Of a DNA stretch of 64,000 nt, positions 35,126 through 47,733 are shown one piece after another. Source of the DNA: Cladorhizidae sp. MBARI D1340-BT2 (Eukaryota > Porifera > Demospongiae > Poecilosclerida > Cladorhizidae); NCBI GenBank assembly GCA_028752905.1, contig JAQNBH010000006.1, positions 25,223,811 to 25,287,810 of the forward strand. The letters run 5' to 3'. Position 1 is the first letter of the stretch; every line of letters starts with the position of its first letter. The translations under genes were made by a program, and so were the position numbers. The notes beneath the pieces were generated by a model. It ran no database searches and was not told where the DNA came from. It was given only the letters and a program-made list of their open reading frames with translations.

Positions 35126-38084
35126 CAGGGGCGTACGGAGACTTTTGAAAAGGGGGGTTATGTATTATGTCGGAAGTGGATCATGTGGCTGAAAGCCATG
35201 GTGAGGATATATAGTGCAAGAGGGAAATATATATGCCCCATCCAGCACAAAGCCCCATCCAGCACAAATCGTGGAAACTCCAAAAATATTTACAGAGATG
35301 TTGTTCTACGTAAAGTTTGCAACAGTATCGATCCATTCCAGTATTAATGCTAAGGCACTGAGTCTTTCCTCACTTTTTTAAACATCGAAGTGTGGAAGCA
35401 GATCGTTCACAAATATGGTAACTGAGTGGGAGTGTAGCAAAAAGGTTCAAAAGGGACATTTGGAAGGGTTTTGAGGCAGCAGAGTTTAAGCGATTCACTC
35501 AGATTTTGAGGATGCTCATCTGGTTAAATTTGTAGCCACCTTGACTTCCAGCGATGTAACTCTTCATCAAGTATACTCACATTTGGTAGATCTTCAGAAT
35601 AGAAAGTAACAGCAGGTTCAATATTAATAAAGGATGAAGTAGTGATATGGATGGGCAAGAGGTATTGCAATGAAGCTACCTGGTTGGTATGCTTAGTAAA
35701 TATTGATGTATAATGTGGTCAAGAAGAGGGATAACTACAGCCCATTTAAAATAATCCTCAACTGAATTAGTGGATTGAAACGATGCTGAGTTGTGCGTGG
35801 CATCGAAATAGTTATATTGGACTGATGCCGAAAGATACGCTGTGAAAAATTATCAACATCTGCTCTATCTCTTTTAAATTCATTGCAACAGTCTCTTGTA
35901 CTATTGTCACTCCAGAGGTAAGGTCTTGGCACTTTCTTGTAATTTAACAACAGCTTCTTTAACAGACCTAAAGAGAGTGACTAGGGAATACAAAAATGCC
36001 AAGGACTCCAATGTTTTCATATATGCAAGAGCATTTTTCTTATCATCAGTAGTCCAACCATCTTTATAGTTCACAAATTCACTATTTCCATCGAGTACTA
36101 TCTCACACATTTCAATTAGAAAAGGATGATATAGACAGAAACGCTCCCAGCCATTGATGTTCTCTACCCATCGAGTAATGCAAACGTTGATTATTGAAGA
36201 CTGCTTTGTGCCAATCTGAGACCTCTTCTGAATGATTGCTTTAAGGAGACCCTCTCTTTTAGCTGAATCCTTTATCCATAATGTGAAATCTTTTATCTGA
36301 ATTACACAGTTCCTTATAGGTGGAACAGAACAGGAACTTATGATAGCCAGATTATGGAAGGACTTGCACAATGGGTGTACAATGCCTTGGGATGCTTCTC
36401 TCGAAGTAATGCCTGCACAACAGCTATCTCCCCACTCATCATTGAGGCCCCATCATACCCTTGTCCTCGCAAATCACTCAGTGATAAGCCAAGCCCCTCC
36501 AAGGTGTGTATAATGGCATTTGCTACATCAGCTGCTTGGACTCTCTCAAGTTTTACAAATGAAACATACTCTTCTCGAATGTCACCATGGCCATCAACAA
36601 AGTGAAGGCATATGTGCAAATGCTCTACATTGTGACATGAAACCTCATCAGCTAGAACGGAAAAATATTTTGCTTCTTTTATTTCAGATATTGTTTTGGC
36701 AAGAATCATATCATAGCCTATAATATTAATAATTACATTTTGAGTCCCTGGTGATAAGTGTGTTGCATTCTTTGCCTCGGTACAATAAAGATGCTCATAT
36801 AAAATACTGTCTGTCCCCACAAAAGATTTTAGCAGTGCTAAAAAGTTTCCTGCATTCTTTGACGATGCAACATCCTCTAACTTTCCACGAAATGCAATAC
36901 CCTGTTTGCCTAAAAAAAGAATTGCTCAAACAATTTGCCTCAGTATTGCCTAATTTCCTTTTGAACAGCAGTAGTGCTTGTCATTACATCTACTCGTGAT
37001 GCTGGATTTTCAATTGTGCATATGCTTGCTGCAAACAATCACGATGGTATTGAAGCTTCGGATGATTACTCAAAGTGCAACTCATCTTGATCCAGTTAGA
37101 AAAAGGCTTAATTACCAGGTAACCTTTATCTTTACATTGGCTAGATGGAAGAAACAGAGGACAAAATACACCATCTACCTTAGAACTGAAGACTAGCCAA
37201 GGATATTTACTGAGCCACAATATGTTAAACTTTTGGTGATAGCTAGGTAATAAGGTGCCAGTAAGGACACTAGGCAATTGTACACCGTGGTGACAGTATC
37301 TAGCACCACTAGAAAGCTCATTTATTAAACTAGCAGCATCATCAATAGACCTATTTGCAGATAATAAACATACGATTCTGGTCCTTCGGCACTTCCACTT
37401 GAGCATTCATTAACTATAGGAACTTCATCTTCATGTCAGCTTTCCAGTATGGTAATGATCCAGATCAGACTGAGGTTCACTAGAATCTGAATAAATGAGA
37501 TTGGTTTATCAAGTGTACAGGCTTCAAGCTAAATAGCTAGCAATAATTTCTCTTATCTTCATCCTCAATGGCTGTTATTTTGAAAAATTACCTGATGTCC
37601 ATATTTTATCGTTGCCTCTTCATGGCAGAGTTGTAGCTCATTAGTTCCACAACTACTATTAATGCTCACGTAGCTTGATGTGTAACTGTGCAATGATTAG
37701 CTCATTAACCGATCGAAGGACAAAGTCCATCCAACCAGACAGCCCCTCGGTGGGACCCGAACACCCTGAGCAGATTGGTCTTATTTGCATGGGGGGGTTG
37801 TGGGCTTTCTTTAGAAAGTACATTCGTTGGGTTCTCATTTTCCCCTCCCCCATGGTCAAGGGCTAGGGCTAGGGCAAAGCCTAGACCTAAGTTATTGTAA
37901 TTTTGTTTCTACATTATTTAACACTATCAATGTACCTATGTATAATTAAAATTATATTAATGAAGTGAGCCATTGTCTGAAATGAAATCTGAGAGGGCAA
38001 AACACACACAAACACATTCCAATGAATATCATTAAAATGAAAGGGGTGTTCTGCAGAACCCCCAGAAATCCATGTACGCCCATG
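35126..38084 (-). mobile_element. hAT element with CAGGGGCGTA-type ends
   Basis: The left end reads CAGGGGCGTACGGAGACTTT. The right end, read on the opposite strand, is CATGGGCGTACATGGATTTC. This matches the usual hAT terminal signature with a few changes. The 2.96 kb interval contains a decayed hAT transposase on the minus strand. I could not see an exact 8 bp target duplication, so the outer edges are good to within a few bases. Confidence 0.7.
35500..37406 (-). pseudogene. hAT transposase of the TTF/DUF4371 (ZMYM1-like) type, decayed
   Basis: Order on the minus strand: a TTF-type N-terminal domain (FNILWLSKYPWLVFSSKVDG, FCPLF, then KPFSNWIKMS and HPKLQYHRDC) at 37406-36990; the DUF4371 catalytic segment at 36820-36338 (YFSVLADEVSCHNVEHLHIC, GQGYDGASMMSG); then ITRWVENINGWERFCLYHPF at 36371-35907; then PRTTQHRFNP; and a C-terminal stretch near 35500-35760 (YFKWAVVIPLLDHI, LHRWKSRWLQ). 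At least three frame changes and several stops interrupt it. It sits inside recognisable hAT ends and so is the remains of an autonomous copy. Confidence 0.82.
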
Positions 38085-39089
38085 ATAAGGGCTAAGTACT
38101 ACATCCAAAGCTTTAGTGGATAAATTATCTAAGCCTGTCATTATCTAGTAGACTATAATAGTAAAAGAACAGCAAGATCCACACCCTTAAGAGTTCCCAT
38201 TAAATATATCTAGCTTCACTGCTGAATGCTGCCTGTACTAGAGCAAGAACAAACTAAACATATAACGCAGCAGAAATTAGGTTCGCTGTTGCTACCTCCC
38301 AGTATAGAGCTCATTCAACATAGAGCTCAAGTTCCATGCAAAGACAGCTGTTGTTGGTCTAGTTTTAACTTACAGAGGAAAATGTACCCATAGCATCTAG
38401 TTTTGTGTGTAGCATCCTGAGCGCATTATGACACCATGTTAAGAGAGTTGAGATATAGACAGTTGTGGGTATTATTACCACCAACAATAAGTAGTTGTAT
38501 TATGCACATTGCAAGATGTTGGGGATGATTATTGTAGATTCAAATACTCACCAAATGTGAGGAGAGTCCGAACATCAAGAGGAGGGAGATGAATATCAGG
38601 TTACGTACAAGAAGGTAAAACATGTAACATTACATCATATTATGCATAATACTAGTACACTTCTAAATTTATTCAAACTTGTACGATTACTCTCAGCTGA
38701 ACAAAAAAGCTGATTTAAATAAAGTTCTAGTATATTATTATAATGAGATTTTGAACTGCACAGAACTAATTACTCACACAGGAACTGGAAAAAAGAAAGA
38801 AAATAAAAGTGCAAAACAAGGTTAGTTTTTGTCTGTCGGTATCAATTAGTTACAGAGCAACTTACCCTAAGCAAATTCAAGGATTCTCTTTAACTAAATC
38901 TGTTTGTTTTTTAGTCCTAACAGTTCAACAGAAATACTTCAGTCTTCATCAGAAAGAAGAAAGTTTTGTCTCACATCTGGCTAGCTAGTCTGTTCCAGGT
39001 ATAAAATTGACACAATCGCAGCTGAATTTGCATTTCCAAATTAATGGACAGTTCTAAGGCACTTACACAGGATTACATCCGCACTCAAA
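38085..39089. other. Spacer, no gene recognised
   Basis: AT-rich, without recognisable coding motif on either strand. Confidence 0.5.
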
Positions 39090-39520
39090 TCAATACTTAA
39101 CCTGTGATAGAATCACTCTTACCAAATATAAACATCACCAGTTCGCAATGAGTCAACTGGGAGTTTGTCAGGGATGACCAGTGCATTAAAAAATTTTTTT
39201 ATAAAAAAACTTGTGGTTACCATGTATAGCTCCATAGATTCTGCAAACTTCATGTTATGGACTTTATATACAGCTCAAAAGATATGTCTCTCTGTGTGCT
39301 CTATGTTGATACTAAAGTATTTTTCATAGATATAACTATAGCCATGTTACAGGAGCTACAAGTGGAAGGATCCTCAAAAACCTGAATGCCTGATTTTGGT
39401 GCGTAAATATCTCCAGATTGCCAAGTGCTAGAGAGTTGAAATTAGTACCAGTGGCTACAGGAAGCCCTACTCTATACAATTACAGTTTTCATTAGGCGCT
39501 AAAATGTAAGTACGTAGTCA
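39090..39520. repeat. Dispersed repeat, direct copy of the left arm at 42045-42440
   Basis: Shares cttaacctgtgatagaatca, ccatagattctg and the aaatatctccagattgccaa core with the sequence about 3 kb downstream, in the same order over about 400 bp. A short fragment of the same family is at about 151-250. Confidence 0.8.
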
Positions 39521-39694
39521 AGCGTGCGGGTGGAAAATGAATGAAATTCATAAGTCTCCCAAGCCATATTAAATTAAGTACCGTGGCTCCTGAGATGATG
39601 TAACGACCGATAGATGGTCTATCCTGCATTCTTTGCAATTGGTTTTATTCAGCAAAGTATATTCAACTATAAAACCATTTGAAGATCAGTTATC

Positions 39695-40027
39695 ATGAAA
39701 TATGCAATTCTTGTGACAGGCTCAATGTTGATATCCTTTACGATCCAGTTATACCATCATTGGGACATTGGAAAATGTTTTTGGCAATTTAGAGGACGTG
39801 CAGGAGGAGCTGCCTGTGCCACTAGATCACTTGGGAAAGGTTGCAAATGTCATGATGGAGCAGCAAGATACTCGTTAGGAAACTGTGGACAGTTACAGAG
39901 AGTTGCAGCTATAAATAGGCCTGGTTATGCTATTACAATTCTTGCCTCAATGTTCTGGGAAATATGTTACACTAATCATGAAGCTTGTTCACATGTTCAT
40001 AATTGGTGCATGTTTCAAGGACTTTGA
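39695..40027 (+). CDS. Small Cys-rich ORF, possibly secreted, family unknown
   Basis: 110 codons. The start MKYAILVTGSMLISF resembles a signal peptide. Eleven cysteines follow, in blocks such as KGCKCHDG and LGNCGQLQ. The block AARYSLGNCGQLQ...AAINRPGY recurs in inverted orientation at 27.66-27.83 kb, which argues that the protein sequence was under selection in at least one ancestor. A TATAAAA word lies at 39668-39674, very close to the ATG. There is no sign of a neighbouring exon, and I do not recognise the family. It may be an isolated exon or a transposon fragment instead of a complete gene. Confidence 0.4.
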   Translation: MKYAILVTGSMLISFTIQLYHHWDIGKCFWQFRGRAGGAACATRSLGKGCKCHDGAARYSLGNCGQLQRVAAINRPGYAITILASMFWEICYTNHEACSHVHNWCMFQGL

Positions 40028-41367
40028 GAACAGTGCGCTTCATAGCAAGATACCATAGCTTAACTTAAGAACATTAGGTAACTAAACATGAGAGGCTTAA
40101 CAACTACAGTTTAGGAAACTAAAATATTTTTATAGACAAAAGTGGTACAAGTTAGGCCCCCTAAATGCTACTTAATAGAACGTTCAGCATTTGACAGTCA
40201 AGTACATGCACATGTGTGGGAGGTGTCTCTTCAATGGGATTGTTATTTCAAGCTCTAGTATGGTGGCTGCTTCGTACCAGCAGCATTAGAACAACATTAG
40301 TTATCCCTGCAGCATTAGAGGGTGGAGTATGTACAGGTGCCTCTTAATACTCTAGCAACTTACAAGAACTGATCTAAAATGGTCTTAAGGCTTTTAAAAT
40401 CATAACTTAATCAGTTTTGCAAGAAAGTATAAAGGATGTGAATGGAAAGACCCAAACCTACCTAAAGGAAATGTGGCTAGGGATAAAATTTCTATATATT
40501 TTCTAATAGCAACTGCAGATAATATTTACTTCAGTCCATCTACCTGCAATTTCTATTTGAAGCGTGGTTGCAATTGAAAGGGAGGTTATTATTAACAAGT
40601 CTGGTTTGACAAGAAAAATGCTGTTACCAATCGCTGATCGCAACCACTGTCCTCGAAGGAATCTTTATGGGCATTCTGCTGTTTTAGCAAGCTGTTTTTC
40701 CTACACTAGGCTACTTGTGCCTATACCAGTAAACTCTCTCAATAGTTTAGACTTTGAGAAATGAGTTAGTGTCCTTTGATACATTGTTTACAGTCTTCTG
40801 CTGATTTGGGCCACGATAGAGCAAGATCTTTGCAGTGGCATCTGGGATGTAAAACTTGTGAAGGTTTTAACACCAGAAAGGATAGCATTAACTTTCAAAT
40901 AGTTCATCCTGGATCCCGTCCCACGGACAATGATGGATGACGCAGGGAGAGTGCATTTGAGCTTGATGGGAGCTAAGTGAGCATTCTGATCTCTGTGGGT
41001 AATATGATTTAATCAATTTCTGGCTTACATAAGTATGTTGATAAGGGATCACTAGTTACGGAGAAAAAATTCTGACTTGCTTCCATTGAGATTAGTATGC
41101 TACACTTGTTAGTTGACATTTTTGTGCTTGGATGGGATCCTGTAAACTCTAGTAAGGGTAATGCTACCCTTATTGCTGTCAGAACAGCTAGCTACTACTA
41201 ATGCCCAACTTTTCCAGGAGAAATTTGTAGAGGGTAACTCTTTGCCTCATGATATTTGCTAGCACCTTCAATGCATAACCATACTAGATGCTGATACAGA
41301 AATCCAACCAGGAGTGCATTTTCTTCTAAAGAGAGAAGATATTCTGAGGGATTTCAGGCTAGCATAG
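40028..41367. other. Spacer, no gene recognised
   Basis: A 66-codon open frame at 40564-40764 and a short coding-looking patch near 41290-41368 (TEIQPGVHFLLKREDILRDF) were seen; neither is assignable. Confidence 0.4.
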
Positions 41368-41889
41368 GTGAATATACAGCTTTCATTGGCTTGCAGAGAC
41401 AGCAGCAAAGGTAAGGAAGGGACAGTTTATGATGGCAATTTTTTGCTTGTCAATCAGTTTTATTCATTTCTATATTTTTATCGCTTCCTCCACCCACTCC
41501 CACAAACTAGAACAAGAAATAAAGTTTAATGTAATAATGCTGTAATCATCTGCACAGGTCCAGTTAAATATCTGGTTTTTAGCACGTTTTATGATGAATG
41601 TCCCAATTAGAAGATATCAGCTTAAAGGTGAATATACAGCTTTCATTGGCTTGCAGAGACAGCAGGAAAGGTAAGGAAGGGACAGTTTATGATGGCAATT
41701 TTTTGCTTGTCAATCAGTTTTATTCATTTCTATATTTTTATCGCTTCCTCCACCCACTCCCACAAACTAGAACAAGAAATAAAGTTTAATGTAATAATGC
41801 TGTAATCATCGGCACAGGTCCAGTAAAAAATCTGGTTTTTAGACGTTTTATGATGAATGTCCCAATTTGAAGATATCAGCTTAAAAAGG
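41368..41889. repeat. Tandem duplication, two copies of about 260 bp
   Basis: The copies start at 41368 and 41628 (gtgaatatacagctttcatt) and are nearly identical through to tatcagcttaaa, so the duplication is recent. Each has the same short open frame, which is not recognisable. Confidence 0.9.
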
Positions 41890-42044
41890 TGAATCAGTTA
41901 ATGAAATAATATGGTATTACATTAAAAAATTAAAGCTTCTTTCTCCATCATAACACATAACAGATGGTGTTACACGACACATAGACAGGGTTACATGTAT
42001 ATCCTTACAAAATATTACCCAATGATTTGACTATGTTTCACAAC

Positions 42045-42850
42045 ACTTAACCTGTGATAGAATCATTCCTACAAAATATAAACATCATTGATCAGTTAGC
42101 AAGTAGTCAACTGTGAGTTTGTTAGGTGTGCAGGTGCATATAAAAACAAACTTGTGGTTACCACTTTATAGCGCCATAGATTCTGTAAACTTCATTATGG
42201 ACTTGATATATAGCTCAAAAGATTGGTCTCTCCATATTCTCGCTTTGATACTAAAATATTTTTCATATAATAACTATAGGCAGGTTACTGGAACTAAAGT
42301 GGAGGGAGCCTCAAAACCTGTATGCCTGATTTTGCCACATAAATATCTCCAGATTGCCAAGTGTTAGAGAGTTGAAATTAGCACCAGTGGCTAGAGAAAG
42401 CCCTACTCTATTTATTATTAGGCGCTAAAATGTAAGTACTGGTAAAGCAAGCGCACAGGTGGAAAATGAATTTTATGGAATTTTAACAAAATTCATTTTA
42501 CAACCGAGCATTTGACCACATACTTACATTTTAGCGCCTCATCAAAACGCTTATTGCATAGAGTAGAGCTTCTTCTAGTCACTGGTGTTAATTTCAACTC
42601 TCTAGCACTTGGCAATCTGGAGATATTTATGCGGCAAAATCAGGCATTCAGGTTTTAGGATCCCTCCACTTTAGTTCCAGTAACTTGGCTATAGTTATAC
42701 GCATGAAAAATATAGTATTGAAATAAAGTACACAGAGCGCTATCTTTTGAGCTATATATCAAGTACATACCATGAAGTTTACAGAATCTATGGAGCTATA
42801 AAGTGGTACCCCACTTGTTTTTGTTTTTTATTATAAAATGACCTGTCTCC
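42045..42850. repeat. Large fold-back (inverted) repeat of the dispersed family
   Basis: The left arm, about 42120-42470, and the right arm, about 42490-42850, are inverted copies: ccatagattctgtaaacttc on the left matches gaagtttacagaatctatgg on the right, and the aaatatctccagattgccaa core is mirrored as ttggcaatctggagatattt. The short spacer is AT-rich. Together with the copies at 39.1-39.5 kb and 0.15 kb it defines a non-coding repeat family. Confidence 0.85.
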
Positions 42851-43446
42851 CCCAAAATTAATCATTTACTATACTAGCAAGACCTCCACTCAGAACCAGT
42901 TGGGCAAGGGGGTCGCTCTCAAATGAAGTTAGTAGAAGCCTTCAACAGTGTGATGCAGTAGACAACTAGCTCCACAGATGTTGCAAGAGAAACAGAGATG
43001 CTATATGAGGTTGGGTAGAATCAATCATGGAGAGGAGGGCAAACAGTAAACTACTCACAATCACTAGCATTGTGTACATATGCACAATCATGCACTTTGC
43101 TACAGATCACCAGTTACATCACCTCCCTAACCGCAGGCAGCTGTAAAAAGCAACCAGGGGTAAAGGTCAGCCAACTGGTATAAGTAAGCAGTGTATAGAC
43201 CTACTATGCTTGTAAGTAACTGTCCATCACTGGGGTCTACTTTTAAGTACTATTCAGGGCTGCATTTATGATTGAGTTGAGGGGGGAGGGAGGGGGCACA
43301 TATTTAACAACACTATACAATAATAGAATACCGGTATCTCAAGATCTCAAGAGGGGTTGAGGATCAGCAGTTTACCTTTGCATATGCATGCCTCAATGTG
43401 CTACAACCAGTTACTATGATAATTAATAAACCAGAGACCAGACAAA
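42851..43446. other. Spacer, no gene recognised
   Basis: No coding motif; a G-rich patch lies at about 43278-43300. Confidence 0.5.
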
Positions 43447-43515
43447 GGGCTCTTAGCTCAACTGGTTAAGGACACCACATTCCAGCTATTATATCTAATG
43501 ATTCTAGGGGGGTAA
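43447..43515 (+). other. tRNA-like 5' half with an A-box, possible SINE or tRNA fragment
   Basis: gggctcttagctcaactggttaag resembles a tRNA acceptor plus D-arm, with an RNA polymerase III A-box (tagctcaactgg). No convincing anticodon stem, B-box or matching 3' acceptor strand follows, so it is not called as a tRNA gene. Confidence 0.35.
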
Positions 43516-43969
43516 AGAAATCTTTGACCCAAAAATCAACCTCATAGTTGGTTGCATTCTGGAGTTATTGCAGTCCTGTCAAAATCAGGTGTAAAGTCCC
43601 CCACTACTTTAAGGACCATTTTACGTTTAGTATTTCTCTAATCTTGTGAAGTGCTTGTAGACGTACTTGGTTGTTGCAAATTACCACTTATTATCACCTA
43701 TCAAGTTATAGTCAATATAAGTAGTTCTTTTATGGCGTACCAAATGCAAGAAACCTTCACCTTACCAGCTGTAGAAAGCGTGGACTATGCAACAATAAAA
43801 TGTTATGCTCTATGATAGTCATATCTGGCGCTGTCACATAATGATATTGGGATAAAACTGCTATATCTTCAGCAAAAAAGTCAGTAAAATAGCGAACATA
43901 ATTTTTTTTCTCTTCTTGGCAAGTACCCCCAGTAATGTATGACCAGCATTAGAACTTTCAGATGAAATT
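43516..43969. other. Spacer, no gene recognised
   Basis: Nothing identifiable. Confidence 0.45.
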
Positions 43970-44520
43970 AACCCACTGTTCCTCAACATGTATAAGGCAT
44001 GGTCCATTATATTAGTAAGGTGTGGTCACTAGAGGGTGTTGTGCCACTCCTTTACATGTTTAAAGGCTTGGCTGCATAAGGTGAGGCCTATTGCTCTTCC
44101 GTAAGGCAAGGTTGCATGACGTAAGACTTCTTGCCCTTCTAAAGGTCATGATGGCATGTCATGCTTGCATAAGGCATGAGTCCCAGCCCTTTCATTAATA
44201 GTTTACATGTACCGGGTGTGGCCTCCTACCTTTCTTTAGATGCTGCTCCTCCTTACTGTATATGACATATGTTTGCATGGAGTGTGGACAACTTCCCTTC
44301 AATGCATGTATAATGCATGGGGTGAGCTGCCTGCCCTACCCATACATGTAGCTATAAAGAATGGTTGCATGTGGTGTCGACTCCTCACCTTCCTTCTCAT
44401 ATATAATGCATGGCTGCATGTGCTGTGGTCTCATGCCCGTCCTTCACATGTGTAAGGTATGTGTGCATGGGGTGTGGCCTCCTGCCCTACTTTTACAGAG
44501 TAGGGTTTGCTCTAGTCCCA
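43970..44520. repeat. Degenerate tandem repeat of about 50-60 bp
   Basis: About nine diverged units built from tacatgtataaggcatggtt, then gcatggggtgtggcctcctg and ccctacc. The 71-codon frame at 44240-44455 is part of it. Confidence 0.7.
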
Positions 44521-46200
44521 GATAAATACTTCAATGGGCTATCACTTTCCATCAGGGTCAACAATTAGGTCCAGTTCAAGTAGATGTACTCCCACTTTGG
44601 TTGCATGTAACTTTGGCAGAGCTATAACTATGCAATATTTTTAATATTAAAATATAATACACTTAAAGATTAACCATTGGAGCTCTCTATAATAGTCCAT
44701 ACAATGAACTGTACATAATCTATGCAGCTCCAAAACTCACACCCACAAGGTGCTTCTAATATAATTATTATTTAGAAACCTCCTCACATGAGCATAAGTT
44801 CATTTTAAAAATTAATAAAAATGGGATTCAATCTGTAGTGTTTGTGGAGCTCTATTAATCAGAGTTGTTATAACTATTCAAGACTAAGCAATGTACTGTA
44901 AAATGAGTTTCATGTGTGTGGGAATCCACTTCACATTCCAACCTGCAGTTCCAAAAACTACATTAAAAAATTCAATCAGAAAACATACAGCACTGGCTGC
45001 ATTTTCATATATAAACCAGGACCATTGCTTGATTTGTGAGCATAGATATGGTACATACACATAAAAGCAACATATTCAGACTGTTCTTCACCATACTATA
45101 TAGTATATATTGTACTATTCTTCTTTGAACAGAAATGGCAATGTTATGTTCCCAGGGGGGAAAACCTGATGCTGGGTCCTTATGCTCTCTGCTAGAGAGA
45201 AACTGGCAACAATTCTCTATAACACCAGGCACACAGGGAGAGGGGGATGATGTTATGGGTATTTTACTTCAAATTCTTCAAATTCTTGTATGAACATGAA
45301 TTAGGCAAGTTTTCCCTCACAGATTTCCTGTGCGCCTTAACCCCCCCTCAATTCCACTGGTTGAGCCACTGGAGGATGGATCGGAGTATCTGTAGGTGCG
45401 GTTAAGCGACTAGAGGATGGGGTGGGGGGGGAGGAACAATCTAGGATGTGGTTCATCATGAGGGTGTGGTTTATCTAATGATCAATAGAGAGGGAGTGGC
45501 TGGTGGTGAAGGTGTTGTTTGCAAATTTGAATAACGACACGTTGCAAAACAGATAGTTGCTTCGCATTGAGTGTTTATGCTCTATAAACAGCCACATACA
45601 GCCGATAAATCAATTTACAATAAATTATACCCCATTACTAAGGACACCTGTTTTTAGGGATAATCACTGAATATTGCAAAGTGGTCTTTCTAGGAGATTA
45701 TTTTAATAGTCATCTTCTGCAAATATTTCACACTTCAAACCCTTCACCCCTCCCCCTAACTCCCGTGCTAAGTACATATTTTTATAAGTGGACACTAGAA
45801 AATCCCACAGGCTAATCTTCTCTTCAGCTTTCTTCTCCACCACCTAGAAAAAATGCCTTACGTTGAACAGCTTCCTGTCAATCTTGCAGGAATCCCTTAC
45901 ACAACATGACTCTCTCCCGACACAATATATGAGAAGACCATTGGTGGAATGGACCGACTTGCAAGCTGCCTAAATGAATGGCTGCTAATCCTTGGAGCAT
46001 AAAACATGTGAATTATCTGCATTTGGAAGAATAGGCAAAAGAGGGACCCTGAAAGATCAAGTTGTCCCTAGAGTATTGCTAGGCCAACTAACAAATGTTG
46101 AAGATGCCATTTGATGTTATCACTATGTAATACTTCATATCAAAAAGTTTTTTCAATAATGAAAGTCCACTAGCACAATAAACACTTCATGCCCTATTGT
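44521..46200. other. Spacer with a possible transposase scrap
   Basis: Mostly non-coding. At about 45925-45990 the plus strand reads IGGMDRLASCLNEW, which is weakly similar to the GGVD motif of piggyBac C-termini. It is too short to assign. Confidence 0.3.
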
Positions 46201-46204
46201 ATGT

Positions 46205-46575
46205 GGACTATAAATAACTTTTGTGATGAACCGTCATCCCTCGCTCAGTACTGCATGTATGTTCTTCACATGAGGAATAAGTAGCGTACATATATTTGTC
46301 CTGCATGTGTGTTATTATAAGGAGCGAACAATACGCTTTGTATACATGAACTGCATGTATGTTCATTGCATGCAGCAATAAGTGGCCTCCTTTCTTATAC
46401 TGCATGTATGCTCATCACATGGATCAATGAGATGCCTCCGTATAATTGTACTGAATGTATGTTCGTTAAATGGACCAATGAGTGGCTTCTGTATGCATGA
46501 ACTGCTTGTATATTAATTAACTGTAGCAATGGTGGGTCTTCGTATAATAATACTGCATGTATGTTCTTTATTTAG
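46205..46575. repeat. Tandem repeat of about 65 bp (actgcatgtatgttc...)
   Basis: About six imperfect units with actgcatgtatgttcnt, a variable middle and caatgagtggc. It is adjacent to, but different from, the 32 bp array that follows. Confidence 0.75.
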
Positions 46576-46589
46576 AGCAATGATTGTGT

Positions 46590-47076
46590 GTCCCAGGTGG
46601 GTACACTAGTCATGTAGTACCTGGTGGCTTGGATACACTGGTCATGTAGTAGTACCAGGTGGCTTTGATACACTAGTGAAGTAGTGCCAGGTGGCTTGGA
46701 TACACTGGTCATGTAGTACCAGGTGGATTGGATACACTGGTCATGTAGTACCAGGTGGCTTGGATACACTAGTCAGGTAGTACCAAGGTGGCTTGGATAC
46801 ACTGGTCATGTAGTACCAGGTGGCTTGGATACACTGGCCATGTAGTATCAGGTGGCTTGGATACACTAGTCATGTAGTACCAGACTCAGGTAGCTTGGAT
46901 ACACTGGTCATGTAGTACCAAGTGGCTTGGATACACTGGTCATGTAGTACCAGGTGGCTTGGATACACTGATCATTTAGTAAGTACCAGGTGGCTTGGAT
47001 ACGCTGGTCATGTAGTACCAGGTGGCTTGGATACACTGGTCATGTAGTACCAAGTGGCTTGGATACACTGGTCATG
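46590..47076. repeat. 32 bp minisatellite, left part (continues at 52824)
   Basis: The unit is tacactggtcatgtagtacc followed by aggtggcttgga. Around 15 copies lie here. The array is cut by retrotransposon 2, and the last five bases (tcatg, 47072-47076) form its target duplication. Confidence 0.93.
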
Positions 47077-47733
47077 TGTCATGAAAAACCAACCTTCTCC
47101 CAGTGTACGGACACTTTAGCTGGCTGAGCAGATCCCTGGTCTTCATGCGATGCCTGATCTTTGATTCCCAGTCTGTCCTACTGGCAATCCTCAGAACAAG
47201 CTAAACTCAGCAACTCTCAACAGAATTGCTGGATTCCCAAATATAACTACAGATAGTTATATTATAATTATGAGATGCATAAATACACCAGCCATGACAA
47301 GATAACACAACACAATATCAACCACAATAACAAAGGTTCAGAGGGTTCTTATCTAACAGTTCTTAATTGCTGGTTGCAGCAGTCTCTGGCAATATTAAGC
47401 TATCTGCTAACTACTCCCTAGCTGTTTCTTATATACTGTTCAAACTACTACTATGTTTGATGACATCAGGTCATCATGGCACCGACCCTTGGCGACCAAT
47501 CCAATGTCTTGTCTTATCAGGTGAGGGGTATGTAGATCTTTCCTCAGGCAGGTGGACTACATCCTTTATAGTGTCTGGTGGTGAGGTCCTTCGTCTGTTC
47601 TCACACTCGCTACCATGGTTTCCACACATCTGGTGTACGGCTTGACCACTATGTTCTTTGGCAACAACAGCTGCTGGTTTGGCTTCATCCCGGGCTGTTG
47701 TGAACTCAGTCAGGGAGATAGAATTTCCTGACA
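47077..47733 (-). repeat. 3' LTR of element 2
   Basis: 657 bp. The pol frame crosses into it and remains open for about 87 codons, to 47474. Confidence 0.9.

Noticed and set aside
43447..43515. A functional tRNA gene
   Set aside because: Only the 5' half looks like tRNA; no anticodon stem, T-arm or B-box was found.
45925..45990. IGGMDRLASCLNEW as a piggyBac C-terminal fragment
   Set aside because: Too short and isolated; left only as a note.
46572..46769. Repetitive frame reading YMTSVSKPPGTT-type units
   Set aside because: Product of the 32 bp minisatellite; 32 is not a multiple of three and the frame changes from unit to unit.
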